DNA from: Chrysomallon squamiferum
Lineage: Eukaryota; Mollusca; Gastropoda; Neomphalida; Peltospiridae
Assembly (NCBI GenBank): GCA_012295275.1
Contig: CM022665.1
Coordinates: forward strand, 10,686,476-10,750,475
Reading direction: 5' to 3'
DNA: 64,000 nt
Shown here: piece after piece, positions 22,980-41,787 of the stretch
Layout of the letters: each line of letters begins with the position of its first letter
How positions within the stretch are numbered: the stretch's first letter is position 1
Translations under genes and position numbers: made by a program
The notes under the pieces: model-generated
Told to the model about the DNA's origin: nothing
The model's input: the letters and a program-made list of their open reading frames with translations, nothing else
Database searches by the model: none

Positions 22980-24501
22980 ATTTCTCTCTGACACACACAC
23001 ACACACACACACACACACTGACTGTATTACTGATGATATAAAATTAATTTTCAGACAGGAGATAGAATCAGCTTTAGCTTACGCCTCGGAGCCTAATCAC
23101 ATGTTTCTCTACACTGTGAGCAACTACTACAACGAGAATAACTTCTTCATGGATTCCTAGTAAGTAATCTACGTATACAACAATTATACCTAGCTGAAAT
23201 GAATTTGGGATACAGATGCTTATCAATCATGATTAATTATTACGTATCGAAATTAATTAATTTATTAATTTATTTTTATTAATATGTTGTTTATTTTTTT
23301 TTAATATTATTATTATTATTAATATTATTATTTGTTGTTGTTGTTGTTGTTACCATCATTATTTATTTATTTATTTATTTAAATAAATGTAATTGATATA
23401 CTTTATTTATTTAAATCTTAATTTTATTTATTTATTTATTACTGTTATTTTCTGAAGACAGTTTCTAGACAAGAACTTATGTACAGCTTTCCATGTTCAA
23501 ACACTTTTGGTCACAGACACAGGAATCCCTAACTTTTTATGAAGAAACTATTAAAATAACAATCTAGCTATAAAATTATATCTTCCTCTCGACTGATTCT
23601 CTGTTGTTGTTTTTTTCAGCACTGCTAAAGGCGAATACACTTTCAAGAGTCTGTGTAAAACCCAGAGCACAAGAAAACAAATCTACACCGTGAAAAACAA
23701 AGACAACAACGTCTGTTTCGTCGTTCGTCCAAACGAGCAGAACATTTTCTTTGCTGAATGCAAGTAAGTCATAAAAAAATTTCAAATACTTTGTGTGGCT
23801 GTTGACAAAAAACAAAACAAGAAATAACCGTTGATTTTAATTTGTTACGAATAATAAATAGTTTAAAGTTGATTTTAATTATGTCTGTTAATTCGTGCTG
23901 CAATTCTGTGGTAAAGTAGAAATAATATTTTCTAAATTATATTATTGATCAAGAATTTAAAATAATGTGTTTGATAATTATTTCGAAATTGCAGTTGTGT
24001 TTTGTAGGTACGCGCATTTATCTTTGTTAGTATGTGTGTGAGTTTATGTTAGTTTAAAATATAGAATCATACAGAAATTAAATTGCTCTTTATTCTATTT
24101 CTTTATTTCTTCTTTCCTTCTTTCTTCGTCTTCTTCTTCTATAATTACATTTAAACAAACAAAAAAAAAAAAAAAAAAAATTCTTAATCAAATTATTTTC
24201 TTTTCACAGCGGTTTGTGTAAACTTGGATACAGTGGAGTACCCGGATACCACTGCATTCCTCGAGGGTTCACAGAACGATCGTTCCTAGTCTACTGTCCC
24301 AAGAAAAACATTCCTTGCGGATCAAACATCCAAGCACCAGTCATGACGAAACCAGTCAACGGTCCAGCTACGTTTCAAGCAGCCCAGTTCTCCCCTCCAC
24401 ACGTTCCACAAGGCAGCGGTTACTCAGCTACTGGTTACTTCTGTAACGTCACAGTTGTCCTACCAACATACTGTGGTTGTCGTGGATACTTCTGTAATTA
24501 A
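21801..24501 (+). CDS. small secreted cysteine-rich protein, cystine-knot-like (paralogue A)
   Basis: Exons: 21801-21803 (only the ATG), 22381-22520, 23055-23159, 23620-23763, 24210-24501. Intron phases are 0, 2, 2, 2; the product is 227 residues. Joining the lone ATG to exon 2 creates a clear signal peptide, MDGIFFSFIALCFMAYTVDS. A pro-like region follows, then a Cys-rich C-terminal part with CFVVRPNEQNIFFAEC, CIPRGFTERSFLVYCP and LPTYCGCRGYFCN. The order, a paired C...C strand, a CxPxG[FY]xE strand and a terminal CxC motif, resembles the Spaetzle/neurotrophin/Trunk class of cystine-knot ligands. That is inference from spacing and not a database match. The convergent gene at 28073-30942 is a paralogue with the same structure. 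Polyadenylation signal AATAAA at 24969-24974. Long TC and GA microsatellites fill introns 1 and 2. Confidence 0.85.
21860..21994. repeat. (GT)n and (GA)n microsatellites in intron 1 of paralogue A
   Basis: About 20 GT units (21860-21898) and about 29 GA units (21936-21994) separated by 37 bp. An ATT run follows at 22198-22250. Confidence 0.93.
22767..22840. repeat. imperfect hairpin in intron 2 of paralogue A
   Basis: The arms 22767-22789 and 22818-22840 pair over 23 bp with about three mismatches, around a 28-bp AT-rich loop. The left arm begins GCAAAGATCACAGTAT. Confidence 0.7.
22895..23018. repeat. (TC)n and (CA)n compound microsatellite in intron 2 of paralogue A
   Basis: About 41 TC units (22895-22976) followed by about 14 CA units (22991-23018), ending 36 bp before the exon 3 acceptor. 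Confidence 0.94.
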
Positions 24502-25104
24502 AATGCAATGAATTTACCTTCGCTATTTCCCGGTCATAAAAGCATTCACGAAGACTTCCGAAGACAAAAACGATTATTTTCGAAATCAAAAAGTTTAAAT
24601 CTGTTTTTTCTTTTTCTTCTTCTTCTTCTTTTTTTTTTTTTTTTTTTAAATAATAATAAAATAATAATAATAATTTTACTTAACTTTTCACAAAGTCTGT
24701 TAAATTATAATAATTTCAATTCAACTGATATTTGCTGTTAGAATAGAAAATGTCATCAACATTGTAAAATAGGTTTAGGTTTAAATCAATAGGAGAAATG
24801 GGACACTCCTAATGTTTAACATTTTGAATATTACCTCTGTGTGGTAGTATATATTTCTTGTATGATTCTGTATATATGTAAATACACTATTACATTTATG
24901 ACATAATATATTTATGTATTATGCGTGCGTTCAAAATTGTTGTGCAGTTGTTGATATATTGATTTGTAAATAAAGAAATTATCAAAACATTTCATTCTTC
25001 TTTTCTCTTTTTTTTTACACTTAACATTATATTTACGATGATATATATATATATATATATATATAAATAGCCGTAACTAGACTCTTTTTGAAATGAGGCA
25101 AAAA

Positions 25105-25180
25105 CACTTACTCGCCGAGCGTAGCGAGCCAAACAAATTTGGGCGAGGGTCTGAGCCCACAGAAGCTCCGACTTCAAACG
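25105..25180. repeat. possible old transposon fragment
   Basis: A GC-richer island in AT-rich DNA with palindromic CGAGCGTAGCGAG and GGGCGAGGGTCTGAGCCCAC. Such words are common at the ends of interspersed repeats in animal genomes, but I found no second copy here and no terminal repeats. Confidence 0.35.
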
Positions 25181-25706
25181 GTATTTGAATAAAAATAAAA
25201 ATCATTAGGGATTGCGATTATTAGTCTATTTTCCGTCCCAAACATGCCTCTTTACTGGCATTTCAAAGTTTTTTGCAATTTATATTCCTGTTTGTGGGAT
25301 AGTTCACACGAAACATATTTAGCTGCTAATCGCTAATAGCAGTGAATGTATGGAAATGGCGGGTTTCCATCCTCATTACAAAATAACTAACGGATCCATT
25401 TACTTGATTTAGGTAATACACGAGTCGAGCACAAAAAAAAAAAAAAAAAAAAAAATGAACATATGAAAAAGTATTTGCTTTATGATAAATTACTATATTT
25501 TCACAAAATGTTTATTGTCGAAATATTTGTGAAAAATCATATAAGGGATGGTTCTTATTAGTTAATATTTTTGTTGTTGTTATGATCATCATCATTCTCA
25601 TCGTCGTTGTCATTACTAATGCCACCATCATCATTGTCGCTGTTATTATCATCATAATCAATATCATCGTCTTTAATATTATTATTATGAATATTATTGT
25701 TGTTGT

Positions 25707-25884
25707 TTTTAAAATATTTGTCTTCTCACCTTGGGTACGGAAACAAACTTTTATCTTCGGGCATACAAATTTCGGACTTTTCTGGCCAGGAAGACATGGG
25801 TGGCAGATCTTTGTAAAAGTCGCATATTGGAACGGGAATTTTCTTTCTCGAAGCAGAGAAGAAACCAGCAAATCCACTTCGTCC
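25707..25884 (-). pseudogene. duplicated partial exon 2 of paralogue B
   Basis: This 178-bp segment matches 29785-29962 without gaps and with three mismatches by eye. It contains the 3' two-thirds of exon 2 of the minus-strand paralogue, the intact GTGAGA donor and about 22 bp of the following intron. The signal-peptide part is missing: the match stops at 25884 inside the exon. The copy has the same orientation as the parent, about 4.1 kb away. I see no copies of the other exons, so it is a partial segmental duplicate and probably not expressed alone. Its near identity points to a recent origin. Confidence 0.85.
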
Positions 25885-26828
25885 AGAATATACCAAATAC
25901 AATAAAATGAAATAAATGAATGATTATATATGAAAGCACACTAGCATCAAACTATTAATATCTAATATTACTTATATATAGTTCTGATAATATTAATAAA
26001 AACGATATTTACGAACTCGACAACAAAAAATAGGTAAATAAATAAAAATATAAAAAAATACCTTGGTTATCAAAGCATTTATTTATTTATTCACTTAATT
26101 CTGTATCTAACACGCACACACATTGTCTAATGTGCTTTGTTTCGTTCAGTTTTAAAGCTAATTATCTTGTACTGGGTTGTTTTCTGCTAAATATTTATTA
26201 CCATCATATTTTAAAAACATTTATTTAAAACAGGTGCGTTCAGATATGTATATTAAAAAATACTTCTAGAACAATGCACCTTTGAAAATATTTTAAAATA
26301 TTATCGTACTTTTTATTGAATTAATTCGTAAAATCTTCGGATTCATAAATATTTACAGGTATATTGGGTTTTTCCTGTAAGCTATGACATGACGTGCTGT
26401 TATTGGATTTTTGATAGTAGTCTGTAAGTAATTTTACCAATGTCAAAGTTGGGGCGATTGTAAAGTATTGGGAAAGTTATTTTATCTGTATATTTACATT
26501 TGTCCGATTCAGCGTTTATTCCAAATTGTTTTTGTGTTTGTGATATCTGAATCCAAAAGGCTTATCGTTCGAGTCTTTTGCGGCTTTTGAATCGAGAACT
26601 GGGGTTCACTTTATTGTGATTATTCCAGTATGTTACCAGGCAGATTAAAATGTTTATGAGAAACAGTTGTAACTTTTTCTTGGCCGACTTAGTGTTTGTT
26701 TGTTTGTTTTTGTTTTTTTTTTAATTTTGTTTTGTTTTGTGTTTTGGCGAGGGGTGTTGTTGTTTTTTTATCGGATTTTATATTCAGTTTTGGTTTGTTC
26801 CCTATTAATGCATGTTTGTATGTAGTTT

Positions 26829-27000
26829 AAGATTTTGAATATTCTCTGTCTAAAATATACGTTTGACTGACTCCGCACATAGGCAATATTTGGGAACGCT
26901 CTGGTGCAGTAGGACACAGTCCAATCACGGCGAGACTCGAACTCATTCGCCAGCACTCCGAAGGCGGACGACATTACCACTCGACCATCAATAACCGAGG
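26829..27000 (-). mobile_element. tRNA-derived SINE, copy 2
   Basis: The minus strand reads TGGTCGAGTGGTAATGTCGT near its start (a good A box) and GAGTTCGAGTCTCGCC (B box). The body and end match copy 1: GCGTTCCCAAATATTGCC, TATGTGCGGAGTC, GAATATTCAAAATCTTAAA. Compared with copy 1 it has two internal deletions around the B box. Confidence 0.82.
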
Positions 27001-27081
27001 CTAATCATCGCTTCCCACGAAGCACGCCGTCCTTTTAGCTTGCATCTATTTGTATGTTTGTATGACTATGTATATATGTAC

Positions 27082-27084
<3 letters not shown>

Positions 27085-27136
<52 letters not shown>
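27085..27136. repeat. (GT)n microsatellite
   Basis: About 25 GT units with related GTGTGTAAGT repeats to 27170, starting about 85 bp beyond the SINE. Confidence 0.94.
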
Positions 27137-27137
<1 letters not shown>

Positions 27138-27972
27138 GTGTGTGTGTAAGTGTGTGTTTTGTGTGTGTATTTATGAATACATGAATGCCTGTTTTGTGTG
27201 TTTCTCTTTGTACCTGACTGTATATACTATACATATTTGTGTGTGAATCTTCTTCTTTTTTTTTCTCACTAATTTCCATGAGTGAATCCGTGTATGTGTA
27301 TCTGTCTGTGCGTGTGAATCTAGTCATGTATGTAAATATGTATTTGCGTTTAAAATGTCCGAACGTTTCTACTGCGAAATTTTATTTTGAATATATCCAA
27401 AACTAAAATCCATTTCATAACCATAACAATACATGGTATCGTTCTAACGTAGTAACAACACAAGCATATGATTGAATAAAGATAGTTTTATTGTATAACA
27501 ATAGTCAGCTGACTACAACTGTTTTTGTAATCTCATTTTCTATCTCTCGTAATAGGTAAAATTACTTAAACAAACAGATACATAAATACAATATTAACAT
27601 TTATGACAAAAAATATCTACAGGCGTGCGTTCAAAATATTTTGTACAATAAATGATATATACAATGGAATTTGTGCGTTTCGATTATGAGACGACTGGTC
27701 GAGAGATTTGTACGTTTGAATTATTTTCGTTAGATTACAAAATATTTGTTTTATCGGCAACGATTTGCTGAATTAAAAAAAATTTCAGTTATTTGAAATG
27801 ATTTGCAAAATACATTTTGGGTCCGAGATATCTGCATTAGTTTGAAAAATATTTCACTTATTGGCAACGATTTACAAAATGAAATTGTAAGTTATTTGAA
27901 AAGGTGTACAAAATAAACTGCTTTTTTGACTCATCAGAAATTATTTACTGTAAAAATTAAAGTCTTCTCTCG

Positions 27973-27978
27973 TTTATT
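27973..27978 (-). terminator. polyadenylation signal of paralogue B
   Basis: AATAAA on the minus strand about 95 bp after the stop codon (28073-28075). Confidence 0.55.
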
Positions 27979-28072
27979 ATGTATTTAAAGTAATATAAAT
28001 ATACGGTTCATACATGACACTGTAGTGATTCTTTCCTTTGGATCAAGCGTGATGGACCAAAACGTCGGACCG

Positions 28073-29716
28073 TTATGCAAACTTGAGACAGCTGTATCTT
28101 TTGCAGCTGCAGCCACGTGGCACTTTGATCTGGGTAGGCGTGCACTGACTCATGATGTCCCAGGGACAGAAAACCAGAGCTGTCTTCTCGATGTACCCGT
28201 CGGGAATACAAAAGTGGTTGGCAAGTGTTGTCGTGTCCATGGTGCAGTTAGATCTACAGTGGAAAATAATATAATAATAATAATAATAATAATAATTCGT
28301 CTTTAGAAGGCTTGTCCATAAAAAAAAAGCAACAGTTAAACAAACGAATAATAAATAAATAAATAAATAAATAAATTAATAAATAAATAAATAAATAAAT
28401 AAAGTCATCTATCATTAAATATTCTCAGTGATCTAATATTAGTTCACGCCCCCATCCCCGCCCCAAATAAGTTTTTAATTATTATTTTACTGCCTAAGCA
28501 GTCGTCTGCTAGTGTATGAATGTTTTGTGTGTTGGAGAGCCAATACAATGTCATGGCAAACAACTGTTACAAGACTGAGTAACTTTTTATGTATAAACAT
28601 GGAAACTTATATTTTATAATAATCAATCTTTTACTATAAAGCGAAATAAAGCGGGATTCATTACCTGCAAACTGCCATCTGGATATTCTGCTGTTCTGGG
28701 TCCACAACGTAACAGACGTCTTTGCGGGGAGGGTTGCTGTAACGGTTAAATCTCCACACTTTGTCAACAAGAACTGTATCAAACTGACACACGTCCTGGT
28801 AGCGGTACGATGCGTATTTTCTGAGGGTGGAAAAAAAAAGAAAAAAGAAGAAGAATAAAATACAAGTTATGTTTTAAAAGTCTACTATATTATATAATGT
28901 TTAAACTGATTATTGTTGTTGTTGTTGTTGTTGATTATTATGATTGTTACTGTTACTATTCTTGTTGTTGTTATTTATTATTGTTATTATCGTTATTATT
29001 ATTATCATCATCATCATCATCATTATCATTACTTCTACTACTTCTACTATTATTACCAATATTTTGTTTTTGTTTTTAATGTACTTTACATTTATTGATT
29101 TTAAAACATTTATTTAACTGAAAAAGTGATCAAAATAAATTAATTAATTAATAATTTTTTTTTATATTTTTTTTAAAGATTACGCTTCAAAAACTAAGTA
29201 GAAGTAAACAAACGAACGAATGAACGAACAAACAAACAAACTAACTAATTAACTAACAAATAAACAAACAAACAAATAAATAAATAAATTCAATATAACT
29301 CACCCATATGATGCTATGTTAGGCATGGTATTGTAACACTGAGTCAAATATGATAAAAACACTCCTGCATCCGGGTCAGCAGCCATTGCCCTTTCAACCA
29401 AAGTGCTGAAAGAATCAGTAAACACAACTTAGTTCACAATTCTGTTCATTTGTTTTTTGCGTATCATTTATATAGTCGAACACTTTATTACTAACTTCTT
29501 TTTTTTTTCTTCTTCTTTTTTTTTTTTTTTTTTTTTTTTTTTTCAGTCGGTAATTTATATGTATAATTATAGTCGTATTATTTTTGTTATTACTACGTTT
29601 GGTATTATAACAGTAGTATATATTATTATTATCATTATCATTATTATTATCCTCATCATCATCCTCATCATTATCATTATTATTATTACGTTTTATTATC
29701 ATCATTATTATTACTG

Positions 29717-29766
<50 letters not shown>

Positions 29767-30359
29767 GTTATTACGTTAAACTGATTTTAAAATATTTGTC
29801 TTCTCACCTTGGGTACGGAAACAAACTTTTATCTTCGGGCATACAAATTTCTGACTTTTCCGGCCAGGAAGACATGGGTGGCAGATCTTTGTAAAAGTCG
29901 CATATTGGAACGGGAATTTTCTTTCTCAAAGCAGAGAAGAAACCAGCAAATCCACTTCGTCCTCGACCTCGATTTCTTGAAAACATGCCGAACTTGGAAC
30001 CTAATGCCCAGTTACAAGGAACCGCCAAGGCGATGACAAGAATGCATATTTTAAGCCACTGTAAAATAAACAAAATATATATTTTTATATTCTCTTATAC
30101 AAAAATAACTTAATATATCTTTAAAGAACAGATTGAGAATCATTGTACAGAAGAAAATTAACAGATGTTTTATATAGTATGAACTCGCATATATATAACA
30201 GACATAAACGCATCGTATGCATGAAAATATCCATTTTAAAATTTTTATTTATTTTTTAAATTTATTTATTTATTTATTTGTTTTTGCTTACGTTAGTTTG
30301 TTTCTTTCGTTTTATCCTTATTATTGTTATTATTATTATTTTATATTATTATTATTATT

Positions 30360-30395
<36 letters not shown>

Positions 30396-30552
30396 GAACT
30401 AAATTCATACATATATTTATAATCACCGTAAGCCAATATTTGTTGTGAGAGCTACCCAATTTACAGTATAGATGAAATATATTGCACCTTTACACGCAGA
30501 GATTTTACATTAACATTATTTTGAAATTTACCAGTTTTATTATAAATGTTAT

Positions 30553-30622
<70 letters not shown>

Positions 30623-30756
30623 GATGTAGTTTTTATTGTTATTGTTGTTACGCTTATAAAGAAAATACAAAAACAAAAATATGCATTAAAATGTTCTATA
30701 CGGCTTTCCAGATTTTATCATCATCGTTGTCGTCGTCGTCGTCGTTGTTGTTGTTG

Positions 30757-30812
<56 letters not shown>

Positions 30813-30942
30813 AATATTAAAATATTCTATTTTCTTAGCCGATAGTAAAAAAACATCGTAAAATTATCAAGACACATAATCATTATTTTGACCAAATTAA
30901 TAATGTTATTTTTTTAACAAACAGAAAACTTCAACTCACCAT
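28073..30942 (-). CDS. small secreted cysteine-rich protein, cystine-knot-like (paralogue B)
   Basis: Exons in transcription order: 30942-30940 (only the ATG), 30058-29808, 29405-29304, 28820-28665, 28253-28073. Phases are 0, 2, 2, 2 and the product is 230 residues. The signal peptide forms only when the ATG is spliced to exon 2: MWLKICILVIALAVPCNWAL. A basic stretch (RNRGRGRSG) could be a propeptide cleavage site. The C-terminal half has DVCYVVDPEQQNIQMAVC, CIPDGYIEKTALVFCPWD and IKVPRGCSCKRYSC, aligning with paralogue A. Cysteine spacing and the terminal GCSC motif resemble Spaetzle/Trunk-type cystine-knot ligands, which is inference. It is probably a secreted signalling or defence protein. 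A partial copy of its exon 2 lies at 25707-25884. A TATA box is at 31003-31011. Confidence 0.87.
28260..28420. repeat. AAT and AAAT repeats in intron 4 of paralogue B
   Basis: An AAT run (28270-28295) lies just upstream of the exon 5 acceptor on the minus strand, and AAAT tetranucleotides occupy 28350-28402. Confidence 0.85.
29490..29770. repeat. poly-T and (ATT)n tract in intron 2 of paralogue B
   Basis: A T run with TTC interruptions (29497-29543) is followed by ATT/ATC triplets ending in a pure ATT run (about 29721-29766), immediately before the region duplicated at 25.7 kb. The duplicate is also preceded by ATT/ATC triplets. Confidence 0.88.
30551..30811. repeat. ACT/ATT and GTC/GTT/ATT triplet arrays in intron 1 of paralogue B
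   Basis: Two triplet arrays: ACT turning into ATT (30551-30622) and GTC-GTT turning into ATT (30727-30811). Each passes stepwise from one triplet to another, a sign of point-mutated units amplified by slippage. Confidence 0.92.
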
Positions 30943-31002
30943 GTTGTACAACGAAAGTTTTGTAAGTAAAGACAGCGATAGAAAACTACCACCATGGGTC
31001 TA

Positions 31003-31011
31003 GTTATATAG
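31003..31011 (-). promoter_or_regulatory. TATA box of paralogue B
   Basis: The minus strand reads CTATATAAC about 60 bp before the ATG at 30942, matching the promoter layout of paralogue A. Confidence 0.55.
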
Positions 31012-31429
31012 TTTACGACTCCTCACTAGCCTTCACCTTCTGAACCAATCGGTGCAAAGGTCGGCGAGGACTCCCGAATGACGTCACTAATGTAATAATA
31101 AATCCTGTGGTAGTTTCCGTATACGATGCTACCCATTAATCGAGAGCGTGTAAAAGGATGTATATGCAGTTTTTATGTGACTATGACCGATGTCATTGTT
31201 ATGATAACTGATGTGTGGCCTTGAATTCGTTTTCTGTCAATTAACCTGATTGTTTGTGTGTTCAGGTGCGAACCCAGTGCAAAAAAAAATTTAATTTTTT
31301 TTTTTTTAAAAGTGGGGGTAGATAGGTATGTTACCAAGTCTACTGTCTTGTTGTTTTACTAAATAATATTTTAAAATGAAATTATAATTTACACGTTATT
31401 AGGGTTTTAGAGTAAAGGATAGAGTAAAG

Positions 31430-31460
<31 letters not shown>

Positions 31461-31464
<4 letters not shown>

Positions 31465-31524
31465 ATGATTTTTTTTTTCATTTATTTTATTTTATTTATT
31501 TATTTTATTTTTTATTATTATTAT

Positions 31525-31560
<36 letters not shown>

Positions 31561-31626
31561 CAAATCGTTTCGCTATAATGAATTTACCTTGCTACGTTAT
31601 CAGGGTTTAAAAGAAACAAAAAACAT
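31461..31626. repeat. direct repeat, copy 1 of 2
   Basis: It starts with atgattttttttttcattta, passes through ATT and poly-T, and ends with gaatttaccttgctacgtta and tcagggtttaaaagaaac. The second copy is at 32191-32357, about 730 bp away, with scattered substitutions. Confidence 0.75.
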
Positions 31627-32190
31627 TTTCATATGATCTACAGATTACAGATTTCTGTTTTTCACTTCTTTACTTTTTAACGATTATATTACATTACCAC
31701 AGACACAAATAAACAATAATACACAAAATCTTGAATCAATGCACGTTATATTTATTCACACAATTCAAACAGTACAATCATAATTATGGTCATAAAAATA
31801 TATAAATATATATGTATGTAAAAATATAAAAAAAACAAACAAAAAAAAATCATATATTTAAGTATTCGTTTTATAAAATAAATTGCATCTTGGTAAAATG
31901 ATAATTATGTCAGTGTAGTGCTGCTTAAGATATATTTTGGTGAAATAGCTAAAATTAATACATGTTAAATGCGTTTTAAATCAAGGTATGGATTCAAGAC
32001 GTACAGTGGCGAAGTATCGTTAAACAATATTGATAAGTATTTCATCTCCTCACAGAAGCAATATCTAACACAGAAAAAATAATAAATAAAAATAAATAAA
32101 TAAAAATTAATAAATTAAAATAGTGAATAAATAAATAAAATGATAATAATAAATAAATAAAATAAAAATTCATAATAATTAAAAAAATAA

Positions 32191-32230
32191 ATGGATGATT
32201 TTTTTTTTTTCATTTATTTGATTTTATTGA

Positions 32231-32267
<37 letters not shown>

Positions 32268-32357
32268 TTTTTTTTTTTTTTTTTTTTTTCAAAATTGTTT
32301 CAGTATATTGAATTTACCTTACTACATTATCAGGGTTTAAAACAAACAAAAAACATT
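32191..32357. repeat. direct repeat, copy 2 of 2
   Basis: Same order of motifs as copy 1; the unique part reads gaatttaccttactacatta then tcagggtttaaaacaaac. An AAT run (32361-32439) follows this copy only. Confidence 0.75.
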
Positions 32358-32360
32358 TAA

Positions 32361-32401
<41 letters not shown>

Positions 32402-32945
32402 TAATAATAATAATAATAATAACAATAATAATAATAATACGTTCAGAGATTACAGCACAGCTTGTACAATTACTCCACTTCGTGGTACATTTCTTTTTAA
32501 ATCCAGTTCCAAACAGTGTTCGAAACCTTGTTTATCAAAGACAGTAGTTTGTGATTTTGTTGCATATAAACGATCTTTTGTTGTTAGTGAAAGTAACATA
32601 TAAAACAGCGGCCGGTCGTCTTTTCTTCCGTGCCATCATTTAAAAAAAATCACCCATACACTTGATATTAAACAATCAGTAACATTCGTATGTACTGAGA
32701 TTTCATTACACAAACAACTATTTATTCACCGACAGTTTAAAATTACCAGGCCTGGCAAAACACGAAATACATACCAAGGGAACTAACTCACTCATAAAAG
32801 TTTCAGAACATGTAAAAAGTTACAGTTCCTTAGTTGATAATTACAACAAGGCTAGGACTGAACACATTAATTCTGAAAACGTATAAGCCTTTATGAAAAT
32901 CGATAAATATAAATATAATATTTTTTTAAAAAGAGTAATAATAAT

Positions 32946-32979
<34 letters not shown>

Positions 32980-33524
32980 GTAATAATACTAATAAAATTT
33001 TTAAAAATATATAGCTTGGCTTGTAACTTACTTTTTCGAATGAAAATAGATCTTTCCTTACTGTAAATGTTGTTTAGTTTATTAACATAGCACATACTTA
33101 GTACTATTTTTTACACTGTTGAAGTCACTAAACTTCATAAGAATCCTACAGTATAGCAAACTAAACATACCATTTACATGATACAAGTGTGTAAAGCATT
33201 CAGTATTCAGTTACCTCATTATACAACAGTACATTTGTTAACAAGAATTTCCCTAATACAAAATACAGCTTGTTTTTCTGAAACGTAGAGCCGTTAAGGC
33301 CCAAAATATAAATAACATATGTTTCTGAATATGACCTTAATGTTTTTTGACACTTGCAAATGCACAGCTTAGAATTATTCATTAAAAAAAACAAAAGACA
33401 GATAATAATAATAATAAAAATAATAATAATAAAAAATGATGGTGATAATAATAACAATAACATGTATGCCAATAATAATAATAGTAGTAGTAGTAGTTAT
33501 TGTTGTTGTTGTTGTTGTGGCAGC

Positions 33525-33565
<41 letters not shown>

Positions 33566-34167
33566 ATGTAATAACTGACAAGGATGAATCCAGAATTTCA
33601 GAAAAAAAGGATATGTTATCAGTATAATATTTACCTGTGTTTGTGAGTTTTGGTGTATGTGGGTGTGAGTACATATAAACATACACAAACATACAGATAC
33701 ATACTGCTGGATATGAAGTATTGTGGATATGCAATCCCTGTTACAACCACATTATGTGGAAAATAAAGATGAAGACTGATTAAGTCAGTGGTAAATGATT
33801 GCACATATCCAGGAATTGATGAAGTTATGATCTGGTTTCTTTGATAAATCCCTGTCAGTTTTTCTTAGATCATTGGAAGAACAAAACAAACAAACAAAAA
33901 GAATAATAATAATAATAAAATTAAACTGAAAAAAATTGTTATATAACAAGGACACTTGATTTTACAAACAATAATCTCTCTTATCAAAAATTACACTCTT
34001 CAGTTAAGAAAGAAAAAAAAAACCCACTCATACAAAAAAAAAAAAAAAAAAAAAAAAAATTCACCATAAACTAAGAAATTACCAGTCAAATAGAAAACAA
34101 ATGTTAATGAAATATACCTGTACGAACAAATCATTTAATAAAATAAAATAAATAAATAAATAGATAA

Positions 34168-34212
<45 letters not shown>

Positions 34213-34443
34213 TTAGAAAAAATAAATAATAGTAAAACAACATAAACTGGAAATATTCAGATTACATATTTAAAATTTTGTTTGTCTCATCAAAGGTGCA
34301 CTTTGCTTTTGGTTTCGCCTGTTTGGTTGTTTTTATCCATCCTTACTTCACAGAAGCGATATATAATTAAGTAAATTCTAAGTTAAGTAATATGAAAATT
34401 CATTTTAAAAACTGCATTTTAAAGCACTAGCAAAACTGACACA

Positions 34444-41697
<7,254 letters not shown>

Positions 41698-41705
41698 CTT
41701 CGCCT

Positions 41706-41708
<3 letters not shown>

Positions 41709-41784
<76 letters not shown>

Positions 41785-41787
41785 CCA
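41709..41787. repeat. (AAT)n-(AAC)n repeat at the acceptor of the first SLC22 coding exon
   Basis: About 12 AAT then 12 AAC triplets directly next to the acceptor at 41704-41705. On the transcript strand these read GTT and ATT up to the ttacag acceptor. Confidence 0.92.

Larger units (their letters stand above)
24502..28072. other. tail-to-tail region between the two paralogues
   Basis: It holds both 3' UTRs, a poly-A run (25433-25455), ATC/ATT-rich DNA (25585-25705), a duplicated exon fragment (25707-25884, minus), a GC-richer repeat-like fragment (25105-25180), the second SINE copy (26829-27000) and a GT run (27085-27136). No complete additional gene was found. Confidence 0.65.
30943..34443. 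other. region between paralogue B and the SLC22 gene
   Basis: It contains the promoter of paralogue B, a direct-repeat pair (31461-31626 and 32191-32357), A/T homopolymers, AAT runs (32361-32439, 32940-32980, 34168-34212) and probably the 3' UTR of the SLC22 gene. Segments 32440-32900 and 33040-33350 are non-repetitive but show no coding exon. Confidence 0.65.

Noticed and set aside
29415-30820. Poly-Asn, poly-Tyr, poly-Ile and poly-Ser open frames around paralogue B
   Set aside because: All follow triplet repeats in introns 1 and 2 of that gene; none has splice or start context.
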